From the NCBI RefSeq assembly GCF_001748365.1, contig NZ_BDHH01000006.1, forward strand, positions 1 through 64,000: a stretch of 64,000 nucleotides of DNA, given 5' to 3'. This document shows, in pieces, positions 17,208 to 26,022 of the stretch; the stretch's first letter is position 1; the number at the start of each line of letters is the position of its first letter. The stretch is from Fusibacter sp. 3D3 (GTDB lineage: Bacteria; Bacillota; Clostridia; Peptostreptococcales; Acidaminobacteraceae). The notes below the pieces were generated by a model. It was given only the letters and a program-made list of their open reading frames with translations, did no database searches and had not been told where the DNA came from. The position numbers and the translations under genes were made by a program.

Positions 17208-18254
17208 CTATTTTTCATCTAAATATTGATACACATTCATGGGAATTCTATCAATCATTTCAGTATTGATATAATATAAAATGAAATTGCCTTGCCTTAT
17301 TTTTCTAACAAGACATGCTTGATTTAAAATTTTTAACTGCTTGGAGATACCGGCTTCACTGATTGCCAATTTTTCTGCAAGTGCTTGAGTACTCCAAGGT
17401 TTTTCATAAAGACATTTAAGCATTTTAAGCCGCGTTTTATCGCCTAATGCTTTTATGAGTATGACTAAATCATCATGAACCTCATCATTCATATGTTCCA
17501 TTTTCGCTCTAATGGTTAAGCTTAAAAAATCTGCTTCATAACCCACTAATAGATGTGGATCAATAAAAGTACTAATGCCAATTTCGACTCTTTTAATGGA
17601 TTCATAATTAAAATCGAATGTCTTAAATTTATAAAGCCGCAAATGCGTGGCGGTCGCTTCAATCCTCGGATGCAAAAGTTCCAAATACTTTAGAAAATCC
17701 ATTGATTCACTTAATTTTTTATGCGCCTTAAGCGTGCCAATCATAAAGGCCTCAGTTTCTATTTGAACCTCTTGAAAATGTAAATAGAAATATGTTTTGA
17801 GTGCGGATATAAAATCATCTTTATAATTTTCCACATCCAGCATGAACTCTATTTGTTCTTGGTTCAGAGTGTCCATATGACATTTCTTAAGGACTAAAAT
17901 TTTTCGAATATCAGAGAGGGATACGGTTCGATTTAACATGAGATGAGCAAATTCTAGATTTGGAATAGCCTCCAGTTTCCGAATACCACTCACGACATTA
18001 AAATCATTATAAGCTTCATCAAGATATCTAAATTCCATAGCGCCCATCCAACCATCCGTAACGATATCGAAATAAGCCAAACGGTTATAGAGGCTCGGAC
18101 TCATTTTTTGTTTGGTTTCTACAGCCCACTTCTGTCTTGCTTTGTGATGATCCGCATGAAATAAGACATGCAGACTGCATAACATTTCAAAATAGGGTGC
18201 ATATACAAAATCTATTGCCCAATCTCCATAATGCGTTCTTGATATTTTCATCAT
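17208..18254 (-). CDS. ArsR-type winged-helix regulator with long N-terminal domain
   Basis: A 348-residue protein. The last ~100 residues form an ArsR/SmtB-like winged helix (ALGDKTRLKMLKCLYEKPWSTQALAEKLAISEAGISKQLKIL, then LVRKIRQGNFILYYIN). The first ~245 residues are mostly helical, contain no recognised motif, and are likely a sensor domain of the type fused to HTH in clostridial ABC-2 operon regulators. Two adjacent ATG codons follow aggag; the second (18251) has the better spacing. It is last in the operon with the ABC-2 exporter genes, which carry a palindromic operator at 20886-20919, so autoregulation is likely. Confidence 0.8.
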   Translation of the reverse strand: MMKISRTHYGDWAIDFVYAPYFEMLCSLHVLFHADHHKARQKWAVETKQKMSPSLYNRLAYFDIVTDGWMGAMEFRYLDEAYNDFNVVSGIRKLEAIPNLEFAHLMLNRTVSLSDIRKILVLKKCHMDTLNQEQIEFMLDVENYKDDFISALKTYFYLHFQEVQIETEAFMIGTLKAHKKLSESMDFLKYLELLHPRIEATATHLRLYKFKTFDFNYESIKRVEIGISTFIDPHLLVGYEADFLSLTIRAKMEHMNDEVHDDLVILIKALGDKTRLKMLKCLYEKPWSTQALAEKLAISEAGISKQLKILNQACLVRKIRQGNFILYYINTEMIDRIPMNVYQYLDEK

Positions 18255-18260
18255 TAACTC

Positions 18261-19076
18261 CTAAAATAATGCCATATCACCTGTGATAGCATTGTGTTTT
18301 TCGCCCCATTTTAATATAAAAACAGTCGCCACAAACATTATAGTACAAATGAATATACAAGTATAGAACAGCGAACTGACTTCCAATAAACTGCGCCCTA
18401 AAAACACAACTTCCCTCAATAATCTGATCACATATGTGAGTGGAAATGCTAAGCCAATACCTTTCGCCCATAGTGGAAAGAGCTCCACTGGAATCTTAAC
18501 ACCTGCAAAGAGTTCCATGGGTTCTTCAAGTACCGTGAAAAGCATCCCCGAGTCTCGAGTAAACAAGAACAGTGCATTTAAAAGCATCCCCCAAAGAATA
18601 GACATTAAAACCATCATTATAAGTGCCAATACTAAAACAGGGACATTCATAAGCGGCACATGATTAAAAAGGACATAAATACCGGTCATGAACAGAACGA
18701 ACATCCACACATTAATCAATAGGGATGCAATGGCATTCCCTAAAATCACCGCAATTCGATTTGCTGGAGATAAATAAATGAGCTCCAAAGTTCCATAAAT
18801 ACGCTCTGATGAAAATTCCCATGCCGATTGAACAAAAGATCTGAAAAATACCATTGCAAAATAGCCAATCATAAGATAGGTCATAATGCTTTCATCGTTA
18901 AGATAACTTACTTTTTCTGTTATTGCCTCAAATGCGAAAGGCTTAAATTGAAAATAAGCCGCTGCAAATGCAAGCACTGGCCAAATCAGCATTGAGAATA
19001 CGACCCAAATATTGTGAATTTTATTTTTAAATTGTTTCCTAGCCTCTGCTCTGACGACTTTCATAAATCGCTTCAT
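18261..19076 (-). CDS. ABC-2 type exporter, permease subunit
   Basis: A 271-residue membrane protein with about six helices (first near 25-45, then 72-92, 106-130, 140-165, 170-190 and 235-255) and the QFKNKIHNIWVVFSMLIWPVLAF start and PLTYVIRLLREVVFLG motif common to ABC-2 permeases of the DrrB/NodJ type. It overlaps the ATPase gene by four bases (atga). With the second permease it probably forms a heterodimeric export channel; the cargo is not apparent. Confidence 0.85.
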   Translation of the reverse strand: MKRFMKVVRAEARKQFKNKIHNIWVVFSMLIWPVLAFAAAYFQFKPFAFEAITEKVSYLNDESIMTYLMIGYFAMVFFRSFVQSAWEFSSERIYGTLELIYLSPANRIAVILGNAIASLLINVWMFVLFMTGIYVLFNHVPLMNVPVLVLALIMMVLMSILWGMLLNALFLFTRDSGMLFTVLEEPMELFAGVKIPVELFPLWAKGIGLAFPLTYVIRLLREVVFLGRSLLEVSSLFYTCIFICTIMFVATVFILKWGEKHNAITGDMALF

Positions 19077-20050
19077 ATGCTCACCCGCCTAGAGATCTCT
19101 ATGATGGTATCTTCAAGTTTTGGTGCTTCCACATAGAGTTTTGATAGCGGCAATTTTTCTGAATGAATTAACTTTACAAGTGACTCAGTCAGTTCATTCT
19201 TTGATTCAAAGCGCATTATATGCGCATGAGTTTGCTCATGAATAACCGCCTTTTCATCAAGTGCAAATTTTTGAATAGTTGCTTCAATTGCAGGATTTAT
19301 TTCTGCAAGTTCTAGAACCGTAATTTTTGTTTCAAAAGTACTTTCTGAGAGCGTCTTTGCAGTGCCTTCAAGAATGACTTCACCATGATCCAAAATATAA
19401 ATATAATCGCACAATTCTTCGACTTCATGGATATAGTGAGAGGTTAAAAGAATCCCCTTTTGCTCTTCCACAGCAAGCTTTTTGATATAAGCCCTTATTT
19501 CCTTTGCAATGGGGGCATCAAGACCTAAAGTCGGCTCATCCATAAACAAGTAATCGGGATTATTAATAAGACCTCTTGCGATTTGAAGCCTCTGTTTCAT
19601 CCCTTTCGAATAGCGCTCAACAGGCACATCTTGTTTTTCATTAAGACCTACAAGTGTTATCAAGCGATCAATCCGCGCTTTTAAAACTTTATCGGGAATA
19701 CCATACAATTGACCGTAGTACCAAAGATTCTCTCTCCCGGTGAGTCTCCAATAGATCATGCGCTCTCCACCAGCAATCATATTGACCTTTTGCTTGATCT
19801 TCAAGGGATTTTCGTTAATTTCTACGCCATCAATAAAGATCTCTCCTGAGGTTGATTTAATAAGCGTTGAAAGCATTTTAATCGTCGTTGTTTTCCCAGC
19901 ACCATTTATGCCCAAAAGCCCGATAATTTGACCTTGCTCAAGTCTTAGGTTGATGCCTTTTACAGCCTCGACGATATCCTTTTCTCTTTTAAAGAGGCCT
20001 TTCTTCACTTTTGTATGATATGTTTTCTTTAAATTAATCGCTTCAATCAT
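19073..20050 (-). CDS. ABC-2 type exporter, ATPase subunit
   Basis: A 325-residue ABC ATPase that powers the two flanking permeases. It has Walker A GINGAGKTTT, the signature YSKGMKQRLQIARGL, Walker B YLFMDEPTLGLD and the switch histidine TSHYIHEVEELCD. A C-terminal ~90-residue extension is typical of the DrrA/CcmA-like drug and lipid exporters. Genes on both sides encode ABC-2 permeases, and spacing is 8 bases upstream and a 4-base overlap downstream. Confidence 0.93.
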   Translation of the reverse strand: MIEAINLKKTYHTKVKKGLFKREKDIVEAVKGINLRLEQGQIIGLLGINGAGKTTTIKMLSTLIKSTSGEIFIDGVEINENPLKIKQKVNMIAGGERMIYWRLTGRENLWYYGQLYGIPDKVLKARIDRLITLVGLNEKQDVPVERYSKGMKQRLQIARGLINNPDYLFMDEPTLGLDAPIAKEIRAYIKKLAVEEQKGILLTSHYIHEVEELCDYIYILDHGEVILEGTAKTLSESTFETKITVLELAEINPAIEATIQKFALDEKAVIHEQTHAHIMRFESKNELTESLVKLIHSEKLPLSKLYVEAPKLEDTIIEISRRVSI

Positions 20051-20058
20051 TTCTACAC

Positions 20059-20871
20059 CTACCCGAATATTTTTTCAAGCGCTATGCGCTCTATTTTTCT
20101 AATTGCACTATAACCCACTATAAAATAGCCTGTACCCAGTAAAAAGAGTCTTACATAAGTTGTGTATAAGCTCTCTATGGAAACACCATTCATCACTGCA
20201 GCTCTGAGTGCAAAGATGCTGTCTCGCACTGGCAAACAAGCGCCAATTATATTTAAACTTTGTGGTAAATACTCAACTGGAAAGATCACACCACTGACTA
20301 AAAATATAAATAAAAATAGTGTGTTTTGAGAAATATACGTATCTCTTGTGTAGAGCATCACCGCCCCTAAACAAAGCGATAATCCAAAATAAGCATAAAG
20401 TGTAATCACTAGACTCACCACAAACGTGACACCATTTATAGATGACAGTGATAATCCAAAGATAAAACAGAAAATCATGGATAGAAACACTTCTCCAAGT
20501 GAGGTAATCATTTGTTGCAGCATATTGCCTATAAAATACCCAAGTCGACTAAAAGGTGCCAGCATCAAACTTTCAAGTGTGCCTTGTCTAAGCTCTGTTA
20601 CAAGGCTGCGGCTCACATTAAGTAAGGTTCTCACCACTAAAGCGTATGCCAAGCTGCCAATAATCACATAAGTCATATAATCCGTTGTACCGGTGTACAC
20701 TTCAAACGATTCTTTTAAATGCCCCTGAAAAAGGAGATGGTACATAAAAAAAGCCCCAAGCACGGTATAAAAAACCGTCAAAACATTTCCAATAAAAAAG
20801 TGCATAGGATAGGCTCTTAACTGAGTAATCCAGTCCCTAATAAATGTTGCTTTAATACTTTTGATAAACAT
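20059..20871 (-). CDS. ABC-2 type exporter, permease subunit (first gene)
   Basis: A 270-residue ABC-2 permease with about six membrane helices and the central ELRQGTLESLMLAPFSRLGYFIGNML segment that is typical of these permeases. It is the first gene of the four-gene operon (permease-ATPase-permease-regulator). Its ATG has aaggagacac directly upstream. The operator palindrome and promoter lie within 105 bases of the start. Confidence 0.87.
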   Translation of the reverse strand: MFIKSIKATFIRDWITQLRAYPMHFFIGNVLTVFYTVLGAFFMYHLLFQGHLKESFEVYTGTTDYMTYVIIGSLAYALVVRTLLNVSRSLVTELRQGTLESLMLAPFSRLGYFIGNMLQQMITSLGEVFLSMIFCFIFGLSLSSINGVTFVVSLVITLYAYFGLSLCLGAVMLYTRDTYISQNTLFLFIFLVSGVIFPVEYLPQSLNIIGACLPVRDSIFALRAAVMNGVSIESLYTTYVRLFLLGTGYFIVGYSAIRKIERIALEKIFG

Positions 20872-20885
20872 GTGTCTCCTTCATT

Positions 20886-20919
20886 GATGCGCGCATCTGA
20901 TTAACTAATCAGTTAATCA
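20886..20919 (-). promoter_or_regulatory. palindromic operator of the ABC-2/ArsR operon
   Basis: Two adjacent dyads lie between the promoter and the first start codon: tgattaact-aatc-agttaatca (20898-20919, perfect arms) and gatgcgcgcatc (20886-20897, perfect). The first has the form expected of a dimeric ArsR-type repressor site. Position downstream of -10 fits repression. Binding by the operon regulator is inferred. Confidence 0.65.
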
Positions 20920-20946
20920 AACAGTGTTATTCCTTAAGGTAAATGC

Positions 20947-20975
20947 ATTATAGAGATCTAAAGGGTAAATGTCAA
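20947..20975 (-). promoter_or_regulatory. sigma-A promoter of the ABC-2 operon
   Basis: On the minus strand ttgaca and tataat are both perfect and 17 bases apart. A promoter this strong next to a palindrome implies tight repression. Confidence 0.85.
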
Positions 20976-21126
20976 GTTTATCTGATCACTTTAAAAAAAT
21001 TTAATTTGCATATGATTATGGCAACAGCTTTATATATAATGATGGAATAATACATAATACAGCGATGATCATTATGGTAATTGGATTTTTAAGTATATTT
21101 TTTCATGTTGTCCTTAAAAAATGCAT
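20976..21126. other. intergenic stretch without visible gene
   Basis: About 150 AT-rich bases between the ABC-2 promoter and the rplT terminator. No open frame with a ribosome-binding site and no clear repeat is seen. Confidence 0.4.
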
Positions 21127-21156
21127 TTAAAAAACCAAGTCCATACGGACTTGGTT
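21127..21156 (-). terminator. rplT terminator
   Basis: aaccaagtcc and ggacttggtt form a perfect ten-base stem with a four-base loop, followed on the minus strand by a T run. Confidence 0.9.
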
Positions 21157-21171
21157 CATCTATTTAAAATT

Positions 21172-21525
21172 CTATAATTTTTCTTTAGCCACAGAAACTA
21201 ATTTAGCGAAATCTTCAGGGTTGTGAATTGCCATTTCTGACAACATTTTTCTGTTGATATCAAGATTTGCTTTTTTAAGACCATTCATAAATTTAGAATA
21301 ACTTAAACCATTGATTCTTGATGCTGCATTGATTCTAGCGATCCATAATTTTCTGAAATCTCTTTTTCTTAATTTTCTACCAACATATGCTGATCTTAAA
21401 GATCTCATAACTGCTGGATTTGCTGCTTTAAATACTAAGCTTTTTTGGCCGTAAAAACCTTTAGCTAATTTAAGAATTTTCTTATGTTTTTTTCTTGCGT
21501 TCATTGCTCTTTTAACTCTAGCCAT
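21172..21525 (-). CDS. rplT: 50S ribosomal protein L20
   Basis: The 117-residue basic protein matches L20 along its whole length ([20 protein letters not shown], then [21 protein letters not shown] and [19 protein letters not shown]). L20 is an early assembly protein that binds 23S rRNA and, in low-GC Gram-positives, also represses its own operon by binding the infC leader. It is the last gene of infC-rpmI-rplT, followed by a strong terminator. Confidence 0.98.
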   Translation of the reverse strand: MARVKRAMNARKKHKKILKLAKGFYGQKSLVFKAANPAVMRSLRSAYVGRKLRKRDFRKLWIARINAASRINGLSYSKFMNGLKKANLDINRKMLSEMAIHNPEDFAKLVSVAKEKL

Positions 21526-21555
21526 TTCTTTAAACCTCCTTTTTCTTTCTTCTTC

Positions 21556-21753
21556 CTATAAATAAGGTAATAATGTTCTTACTCTTTTCATATCTGATTC
21601 ACTAACAGTAGTAGATTGTCTTAAACTTCTTTTTCTTTTAGAAGATTTTTTTGTTAAGATATGGCTTGTAAAAGCTTTACTTCTTTTTAATTTGCCACTT
21701 CCAGTTTTTTTAACTCTTTTAGCAGCGCCTCTATGTGTTTTCATCTTTGGCAT
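21556..21753 (-). CDS. rpmI: 50S ribosomal protein L35
   Basis: The 65-residue protein has the standard L35 sequence ([45 protein letters not shown]). It lies between infC and rplT with 30-base gaps, as in nearly all bacteria. An aggagg-like site precedes the ATG. Confidence 0.98.
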   Translation of the reverse strand: MPKMKTHRGAAKRVKKTGSGKLKRSKAFTSHILTKKSSKRKRSLRQSTTVSESDMKRVRTLLPYL

Positions 21754-21784
21754 TGTAAAGTCCTCCTTCCAAATTTATATGAAT

Positions 21785-22291
21785 TTATTTTTTAGGTGCA
21801 AGAGTTGCAACTAAACTTCTACCTTCAATCCTTGCTGGGGCTTCTGGAGCTCCAACTTCATCAATTTCCGCGACAAATTTGTTAAATACTTCATATCCTA
21901 ATTGAGTATAACCCATCTCACGGCCTTTGAATCTTAATGAAACCTTGACTTTGTCACCCTTTTCTAAGAATTTGATAGCATTTTTTGCTTTTGTTTCCAA
22001 ATCATGTTTTTCGATATTTAGGCTCAAACGAACTTCTTTCATACTAACGCTTTTTTGTTTTTTACGTGCTTCTTTATTACGTTTTTGTTGTTCGTATCGA
22101 TGCTTACCGAAATCCATAATCCTACAAACAGGCGGATTTGCATTTGGTGCAATTTTTACAAGATCAAGTTTCTTCTCTTGTGCAATTGCCAATGCATCCT
22201 TCGTAAGCATAACGCCAAGTTGTTCGCCATCATCTCCAATAACTCTTATTTCACGGTCACGAATTTCTTCATTAATATCAGCTGTTTTGAT
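21785..22291 (-). CDS. infC: translation initiation factor IF-3
   Basis: IF-3 controls start codon selection and subunit dissociation. The 168-residue protein has the N-domain motif VNEEIR-like DINEEIRDREIRVIGDDGEQLG, the linker and the C-domain PNANPPVCRIMDFGKHRYEQQK and FLEKGDKVKVSLRFKGREM. No ATG exists at the expected start. An in-frame GTG at 22300 overlaps the ribosome-binding site aggagg, so the most likely start is the ATC at 22291, eight bases after it. Rare AUU/AUC starts are known for infC and allow IF-3 to repress its own translation. Confidence 0.95.
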   Translation of the reverse strand: MKTADINEEIRDREIRVIGDDGEQLGVMLTKDALAIAQEKKLDLVKIAPNANPPVCRIMDFGKHRYEQQKRNKEARKKQKSVSMKEVRLSLNIEKHDLETKAKNAIKFLEKGDKVKVSLRFKGREMGYTQLGYEVFNKFVAEIDEVGAPEAPARIEGRSLVATLAPKK

Positions 22292-22300
22292 AAGATACAC

Positions 22301-22605
22301 CTCCTAGTTCTACTCTTAAATCACAAGATCTCTGTGATTTTATAATTGACAGTGTTATGGTCCATCAGATTTTTGTTTTGTCTGACCCGTCCTCGTCTAA
22401 CCGCAAAGCGCAGATTGAAAATTCCTGCTTTTTGTTGGACGAAGACTAACGATTTTAAAAATAAAATAACGGCGGATAGAATATCCGCCGTTAGCAACTT
22501 TTTAAGTCTATAGAATGAAACACTCTATATGAAAAGATACTATTTACCATATGAACACTGCGTTATATGGTGAGAAGCGGGCTTCTACTTGGTTGTTTTA
22601 TGACC
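22301..22605 (-). promoter_or_regulatory. infC operon leader (L20-type ribosomal protein leader)
   Basis: About 300 transcribed bases precede infC. On the minus strand they contain gaagcccgcttctcacc near the 5' end, a very strong stem taacggcggata/tatccgccgtta (22467-22495) followed by a T-rich run (terminator), a second long pairing between gtcttcgtc and gacgaggac, and a hairpin aaatcaca/tgtgattt just before the ribosome-binding site. This arrangement fits the L20-sensing attenuator known from Bacillus infC operons. Confidence 0.65.
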
Positions 22606-22611
22606 TTAATC

Positions 22612-22640
22612 ACTATACCATGTTGGTTAAAATGTGTCAA
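22612..22640 (-). promoter_or_regulatory. sigma-A promoter of infC-rpmI-rplT
   Basis: On the minus strand ttgaca and tatagt are separated by 17 bases; the leader described above starts just downstream. Confidence 0.8.
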
Positions 22641-22679
22641 GAGTTTTATGATTTTTCACAAGTTTTTTGTGCTTATAGT

Positions 22680-22793
22680 TAGGGTGTCAAAAGCCAGTTT
22701 CGCATGAACCCTCTAACCTATGCTGTATCACGACCTTTCCGCAAGTACATCATAGGGTAAAAATTTACTCAACTTTTGACTCTTGATACTCTA
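22680..22793 (-). mobile_element. MITE-like element, copy 1 (114 bp with TA ends)
   Basis: The copy begins tagggtgtcaaaag and ends with gactcttgatactcta. Compared with the reverse complement of 29604-29717, it has the same length (114 bp including the flanking TA) and matches over most positions. It lies between the thrS stop codon (4 bp away) and the infC promoter. No coding capacity. Confidence 0.8.
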
Positions 22794-22797
22794 CTCA

Positions 22798-24747
22798 TTA
22801 TTGGTCTGCTTCACTTGCCTTTTCAAAAGCAGTTGTTAAAGAACGCAATTTAATTTCTGCGCTCACTTTATCCACAAAGCTTTGAATTTCCATGCTTCCA
22901 AGCTCACCTATATCTCTTGAACGAACAGATACGCCTTTGTTTTCAATGTCCTTGTCCCCTAAGATCAACATGTAAGGATTTTTTTCAAGTTGCGCTTCTC
23001 TAATCTTGTAGCCAACTTTCTCTGCACGCTCATCAATTGAGACACGAATACCGGCAGCAGACAAATACGCTTTAACTTCTTCAGCATACGGAACATGTCT
23101 ATCTGCTATTGGCAAGATTTTTACTTGAACTGGTGCAAGCCAAGTTGGAAATTTTCCTGCAAATTCTTCTATTAAGATACCGAGGAAACGTTCGATACTA
23201 CCAAAAGCAACCCTGTGAATAACAATCGGTTGATGTTTTTCACCGTCTTTACCAATATAAGAAAGTTCAAACCTTTGAGGTAATTGCATGTCAAGTTGAA
23301 TTGTGCCACATTGCCATGTTCTGCCCAGACAATCTCTTAAATGGAAGTCGATTTTAGGACCATAAAAAGCACCATCGCCTTCATTCAATTTATATGCCAG
23401 ATTAAGTTCTTCAAGGGCCTCTCTCAATGAAGTCTCAGCATGTGCCCACTCTTCATCAGTCCCCATAGATTTTTCTGGTCTTGTGGAAAGTTCCACGTGG
23501 TACGAGAAACCAAAAGCTTTGTAAACCTCATCAATCAAGTTACAAACCCCTTTTATTTCATCTTTAATCTGCTCAGGTAACATGAAGATATGTGCATCAT
23601 CTTGAGTGAAAGCTCTTACTCTCATGAGACCATGTAATGCCCCTGATAATTCATGTCTATGAACTCTGCCGATTTCTCCCACTCTCATTGGAAAATCTTT
23701 ATATGATCTAAGGTCTGTCTTGTAAACCAACATGCCACCAGGACAGTTCATTGGTTTAATCGCATAATCCTCTTCATCAATTAAAAGTGAATACATATTG
23801 TCTTTATAATGGAACCAGTGCCCTGAAGTCTCCCACAATTTTCTGTTGAGAATAATAGGGGTTTCCACTTCAACGTAGTTTGCCTTGTCATGCACTTCAC
23901 GCCAGTATTCTAACAGTTTATTTTTCACAACCATGCCATTTGGTAAGAAGAATGGAAATCCCGGACCTTCTTCCATAAGTGCAAACAATTTGAGTTCTTT
24001 GCCTAACTTTCTATGATCTCTCTTTTTCGCTTCTTCGAGCATAGTCACATATTCTTCTAATAAAGATGCCTTGGGAAAAGAAGTCCCGTAAATTCTTTGA
24101 AGCATTTTATTTTTCTCATCGCCTCGCCAATAAGCACCTGCTAAACTTAACAGTTTGATACTTTTTATTTCTTTAGTGCTCATCACATGACAACCCGCAC
24201 ATAAATCTACAAAATCACCTTGTTCATAAAAAGAGATAATTTCATCTTCTGGAAGATCGTTGATGAGTTCAACTTTATAGGACTCTCCTTTACCTTTCAT
24301 GAACTCAATGGCTTCACTTCTTGAAAGTTCAAACCTTCTCAGTTTTAAATCTTCCTTGATAATATTTTTCATTTCTGCTTCAATTTTTTCAAGGTCTTCA
24401 GGTACAAATTTATGATCTGTATCAAAATCATAGTAAAAACCATTTTCAATTGCCGGTCCTATCGCAAGTTTTGTTCCAGGAAACAGACGTTTAACAGCTT
24501 GTGCCAAAACGTGCGAACTTGTATGTCTAAATGCATGGGCACCTTCTGTATCTTCAAATTTAAAAATACTGAGTTCAGAATCTTCACTTATTTCGAAACT
24601 CAAATCTACGGTATGACCATTCACCGATCCTACAACTGCTTCTTTTGCTAGGCGACCTGAAATTTGTTTTGCGACTTCATACACAGATATGCCCTTTTCA
24701 ACTTCACGCACTGAGCCATCTTTTAAAGTTAATTTGATCATTGACAT
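22798..24747 (-). CDS. thrS: threonyl-tRNA synthetase
   Basis: The 649-residue class II synthetase charges tRNA-Thr. Domain order is complete: TGS (1-63), the editing domain with HTSSHVLAQAVKRLFP and the catalytic-core entry, motif 2 (MRVGEIGRVHRHELSGALHGLMRVRAFTQDDAHIF), motif 3 near AFGSIERFLGILIEEFAG, and the anticodon-binding domain (FPTWLAPVQVKILPI). Length agrees with the family. A T-box leader with its own promoter controls it. The ATG follows a ggagg site. Confidence 0.98.
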   Translation of the reverse strand: MSMIKLTLKDGSVREVEKGISVYEVAKQISGRLAKEAVVGSVNGHTVDLSFEISEDSELSIFKFEDTEGAHAFRHTSSHVLAQAVKRLFPGTKLAIGPAIENGFYYDFDTDHKFVPEDLEKIEAEMKNIIKEDLKLRRFELSRSEAIEFMKGKGESYKVELINDLPEDEIISFYEQGDFVDLCAGCHVMSTKEIKSIKLLSLAGAYWRGDEKNKMLQRIYGTSFPKASLLEEYVTMLEEAKKRDHRKLGKELKLFALMEEGPGFPFFLPNGMVVKNKLLEYWREVHDKANYVEVETPIILNRKLWETSGHWFHYKDNMYSLLIDEEDYAIKPMNCPGGMLVYKTDLRSYKDFPMRVGEIGRVHRHELSGALHGLMRVRAFTQDDAHIFMLPEQIKDEIKGVCNLIDEVYKAFGFSYHVELSTRPEKSMGTDEEWAHAETSLREALEELNLAYKLNEGDGAFYGPKIDFHLRDCLGRTWQCGTIQLDMQLPQRFELSYIGKDGEKHQPIVIHRVAFGSIERFLGILIEEFAGKFPTWLAPVQVKILPIADRHVPYAEEVKAYLSAAGIRVSIDERAEKVGYKIREAQLEKNPYMLILGDKDIENKGVSVRSRDIGELGSMEIQSFVDKVSAEIKLRSLTTAFEKASEADQ

Positions 24748-24771
24748 TTTCTATTCCTCCATTCTTTTTTG

Positions 24772-24801
24772 GTTGTTCAACTTTTGGATTTTGACACTCA
24801 A
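24772..24801 (-). repeat. remnant end of the MITE family
   Basis: On the minus strand ttgagtgtcaaaatcc followed by aaaagttgaacaacc aligns with the terminal 30 bases of the full MITE at 29603. It lies between the T-box terminator and the thrS ribosome-binding site. Confidence 0.5.
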
Positions 24802-24828
24802 CCCTATCATGAACTAATGATTTTAATA

Positions 24829-25105
24829 AAAAAACTCCCGTGCCTAGCAATAATGCTAGGGACGAGAGATTCACGCGGTTCCACCCTAATTGTCACGATT
24901 AATCAATCTAATGATTCTACCATGCCACTTAATAACTTTTAACGCGGTTAAACGCTTGATTTTTCATATTGATCTAAAATCAATCCTACTGTTCAAGAGC
25001 TAGAAGGGAGTTTTCATTTTAAAAAAGTTCTAAATTGTATTTCAGCCGTGTACAATTCTCTCTAAAGTTTTTTTAAAATTAATGACCTTCATCATTGCTT
25101 GATAT
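24829..25105 (-). promoter_or_regulatory. T-box leader of thrS
   Basis: On the minus strand the T-box signature agggtggaaccgcg (24874-24887) is followed by a terminator stem (cgtccctagca/tgctaggcacg) and a T run at 24829-24838. Stem I elements including an agagaga segment are upstream near 25070. Uncharged tRNA-Thr would pair with the T-box and prevent termination. The specifier codon was not located with certainty. Confidence 0.93.
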
Positions 25106-25112
25106 TAAAATT

Positions 25113-25141
25113 ATTCTACTCTGATTTCTACGCTTTGTCAA
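25113..25141 (-). promoter_or_regulatory. sigma-A promoter of the thrS T-box transcript
   Basis: On the minus strand ttgaca and tagaat are separated by 17 bases and precede the T-box leader. Confidence 0.8.
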
Positions 25142-25191
25142 TAAGTGTGTCTTCTATTCACTAACAATCATTATGTTCATAAAAAGTCTTT

Positions 25192-25797
25192 TTATTTTAA
25201 AATGAAGAGTACCACAATGCCTTGAAAAATCCCAATGAAAAAACCAATAATACCGCCCAAAACTTCTATGGATTTTAACTCTGTTTTAGCAATTTTAAGC
25301 GTCATTTCTTCCAGTTTTTCAAAATCATATGCATTGAGCTTGTCTTCGACGATCTTAGCAACATCCACACTCTCAATGACCTTATGACTTAATTTCTCAG
25401 TCATTTCAATAATCATTTGCTCGCCATTTTGATCAATTATTTCACCAATACTAGCAAGAATACTTTTTTTGAACATAGAGGGAATAATAGACGGCATCTT
25501 TTCTTCAGCAATGGTTAAAACCTTTTCTTTAACAAGAGCTACAATTTGTGCCTTGTCGGTATTTTCTATAACATGATCCAAAATTTGCTCTATTGAGATC
25601 AATTCTTGATCTACTATTTCACCAATTGATTTTGAAATTTCTGCTTTCCGCTTTGGAATTAAACCTTGGATTTTAAAAGGTGTAAGCGGAATTTTGATGG
25701 GATTAATAGGTCTAAAGAGTAATTTTATAGCGATTACATTGGTCATCCAACCAATGACGCCACCAATCATAGCTAAAATTAGCAGTTTTAATAACAT
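25192..25797 (-). CDS. DUF445 family membrane protein
   Basis: A 201-residue protein with membrane helices at both ends (LLKLLILAMIGGVIGWMTNVIAIKLLF at the N-terminus and LGGIIGFFIGIFQGIVVLFIL at the C-terminus) and a charged helical middle. The N-terminal GxxIGWxTNxxAxxLLF followed by FRPxxP is the DUF445 hallmark (YheB-like). Function is unknown; the layout suggests a membrane-anchored cytoplasmic helical domain. It stands alone between the thrS promoter and a structured repeat. Confidence 0.8.
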   Translation of the reverse strand: MLLKLLILAMIGGVIGWMTNVIAIKLLFRPINPIKIPLTPFKIQGLIPKRKAEISKSIGEIVDQELISIEQILDHVIENTDKAQIVALVKEKVLTIAEEKMPSIIPSMFKKSILASIGEIIDQNGEQMIIEMTEKLSHKVIESVDVAKIVEDKLNAYDFEKLEEMTLKIAKTELKSIEVLGGIIGFFIGIFQGIVVLFILK

Positions 25798-25927
25798 TTT
25801 ACGACACCTTGCTTTCTCGTTTATGTTGGTTTATTGTTTTAATTATTTGAGTATAGCACATTCGAATTTTGGAATCACTAAAATTAAATTAACCCAAGGG
25901 AAGAAATAGATGAGATTTCTTCTGAAA

Positions 25928-26012
25928 TCAGTGGAAGTACAAACTTCCGCTACGAGCAAGCCGATAGGCTTGTGCGAGGGTTACGATGGTAGCGAAGCGG
26001 ACTGAGTATTTC
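25928..26012 (+). repeat. dispersed structured repeat, copy A
   Basis: A hairpin ggaag/cttcc (about 25932-25947) is followed by gcaagcc-gata-ggcttgtgc (25956-25975) and ggtagcgaagcggactgagt (25988-26007). The last block of 22 bases is identical to copy B. The element ends ten bases before the stop codon of the converging minus-strand gene. Confidence 0.7.
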
Positions 26013-26022
26013 TCTTGATCCG

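Noticed and set aside
21927..22345. Plus-strand frames across infC
   Set aside because: Antisense to infC, with no support.
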